From SYFY01 sp041752315 (lineage in GTDB: Bacteria > Pseudomonadota > Gammaproteobacteria > Pseudomonadales > Azotimanducaceae): a stretch of DNA of 64,000 nt. The notes below the pieces were generated by a model. The model did not search any database. It was given only the letters and a program-made list of their open reading frames with translations, and was not told the origin of the DNA. A program made the translations under genes and the position numbers. The stretch covers positions 1 to 64,000 of the forward strand of contig JBGSHJ010000044.1 in NCBI GenBank assembly GCA_041752315.1. The letters run 5' to 3'. This document shows, piece by piece, positions 63,616 to 64,000 of the stretch. The stretch's first letter is position 1. The number at the start of each line of letters is the position of its first letter.

Positions 63616-64000
63616 TCAAGAAGCTGTAGCCCGGGTCACCGCCGCCTCGATGATGGCTCCATTGCGATGACCTCTGTCGTGGCTCTTGTCGGCAAAATCC
63701 ATATCGATCATGCCCTTGAAGCGTGCCCCGTCTTCAACCAGCACCCTTGGCGCCGTGATGTTGCCCCGCACCCGACCGGAACTTGCAATCACCACGCGTT
63801 CGATCCCGACCACGTCTCCCACTACCTCGCCTTCGATGCGTACCAGCTTGGCGGTCAGGTTGGCATGCGCAGTACCGGTTACCCCAATGGTCAGATCATG
63901 CTTTTCAAGTTTGATGGTGCCTTCGACGTGTCCTTCAACCAGCAGGTTTTCACCACCAACGATGTCGCCCGAGACCTGAATGGTGGTGCCAATGACCGCG
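63616..64000 (-). CDS. Bactofilin family polymer-forming protein (5' end outside window)
   Basis: Partial gene; the frame is open to the window end, giving 127 C-terminal residues. It is beta-helical with repeated short strands (GENLLVEGHVEGTI, KLVRIEGEVVGDVV, SSGRVRGNITAPRVLVEDG, ARFKGMIDMD), the bactofilin pattern. Bactofilins form cytoskeletal filaments that locate cell-wall enzymes and affect shape. The N-terminus and start are not visible. Confidence 0.88.
   Translation of the reverse strand, partial: AVIGTTIQVSGDIVGGENLLVEGHVEGTIKLEKHDLTIGVTGTAHANLTAKLVRIEGEVVGDVVGIERVVIASSGRVRGNITAPRVLVEDGARFKGMIDMDFADKSHDRGHRNGAIIEAAVTRATAS

Overview
The window is about 64 kb of GC-rich, densely coded bacterial chromosome. 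Gene content points to a free-living gammaproteobacterium outside the well-studied genera: a PepSY/PhoP-PhoQ-like operon, an MdlA/MdlB-type exporter pair, a DUF349 protein, DinG-family helicase, NhaA, a BCP-type peroxiredoxin and a bactofilin occur together with many genes for acyl-CoA and aromatic or alicyclic degradation. This placement is inferred from gene families. I see no rRNA, tRNA, CRISPR array, prophage or insertion sequence.

Layout. 27-5248: acyl-CoA synthetase, methyltransferase, PAPS sulfotransferase, a luciferase-like flavin monooxygenase with an 11-base G tract at its ribosome binding site, and a RIO-type kinase. 5249-10013: a catabolic block holding a halohydrin dehalogenase (not an ordinary short-chain dehydrogenase), an ArsR/SRPBCC pair, and, divergent from it, HpaB-like and HsaA-like flavin monooxygenases around a palindromic operator candidate. 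10184-22622: TerC/CBS membrane protein, M48 metalloprotease, two small proteins, glyoxalase I, glutathione S-transferase, an RND efflux operon, and a PEP-synthase-like phosphotransferase coupled to a small membrane protein. 22851-29897: HpcH/CitE-like lyase, SDR, carboxymuconolactone decarboxylase-like protein, threonine ammonia-lyase, flavodoxin-like protein, GPH transporter and a COG3146-type acyltransferase. 30070-40206: asnS, two ABC half-transporters, a 34-codon ORF fitted between two stop/start overlaps, alpha/beta hydrolase, nhaA, lipA and a ceramidase-like hydrolase.

40207-43700 looks like a rearranged stretch. It holds a decayed peroxiredoxin fragment related to the intact gene at 43701-44147, a three-copy tandem repeat, an orphan CHASE3 histidine kinase and a Crp/Fnr regulator. 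43701-48567 is a CoA-ester degradation block with two unequal adjacent acyl-CoA dehydrogenases, a hydrolase and a crotonase. 48600-64000 carries a double CDGSH protein, DUF349 protein, a phosphatase/TPR lipoprotein/luciferase-like operon, the PepSY-response regulator-kinase operon, a glycine-zipper protein, DoxX, an M16 protease, a DinG-family helicase, an unassigned protein and a bactofilin cut by the window end.

The strongest discovery candidate is the halohydrin dehalogenase at 5709-6392. It carries the family's T-x4-F-x-G and S-x12-Y-x3-R signatures and lies downstream of three 17-bp tandem repeats. All calls come from reading sequence and recalling families; no database search was run.
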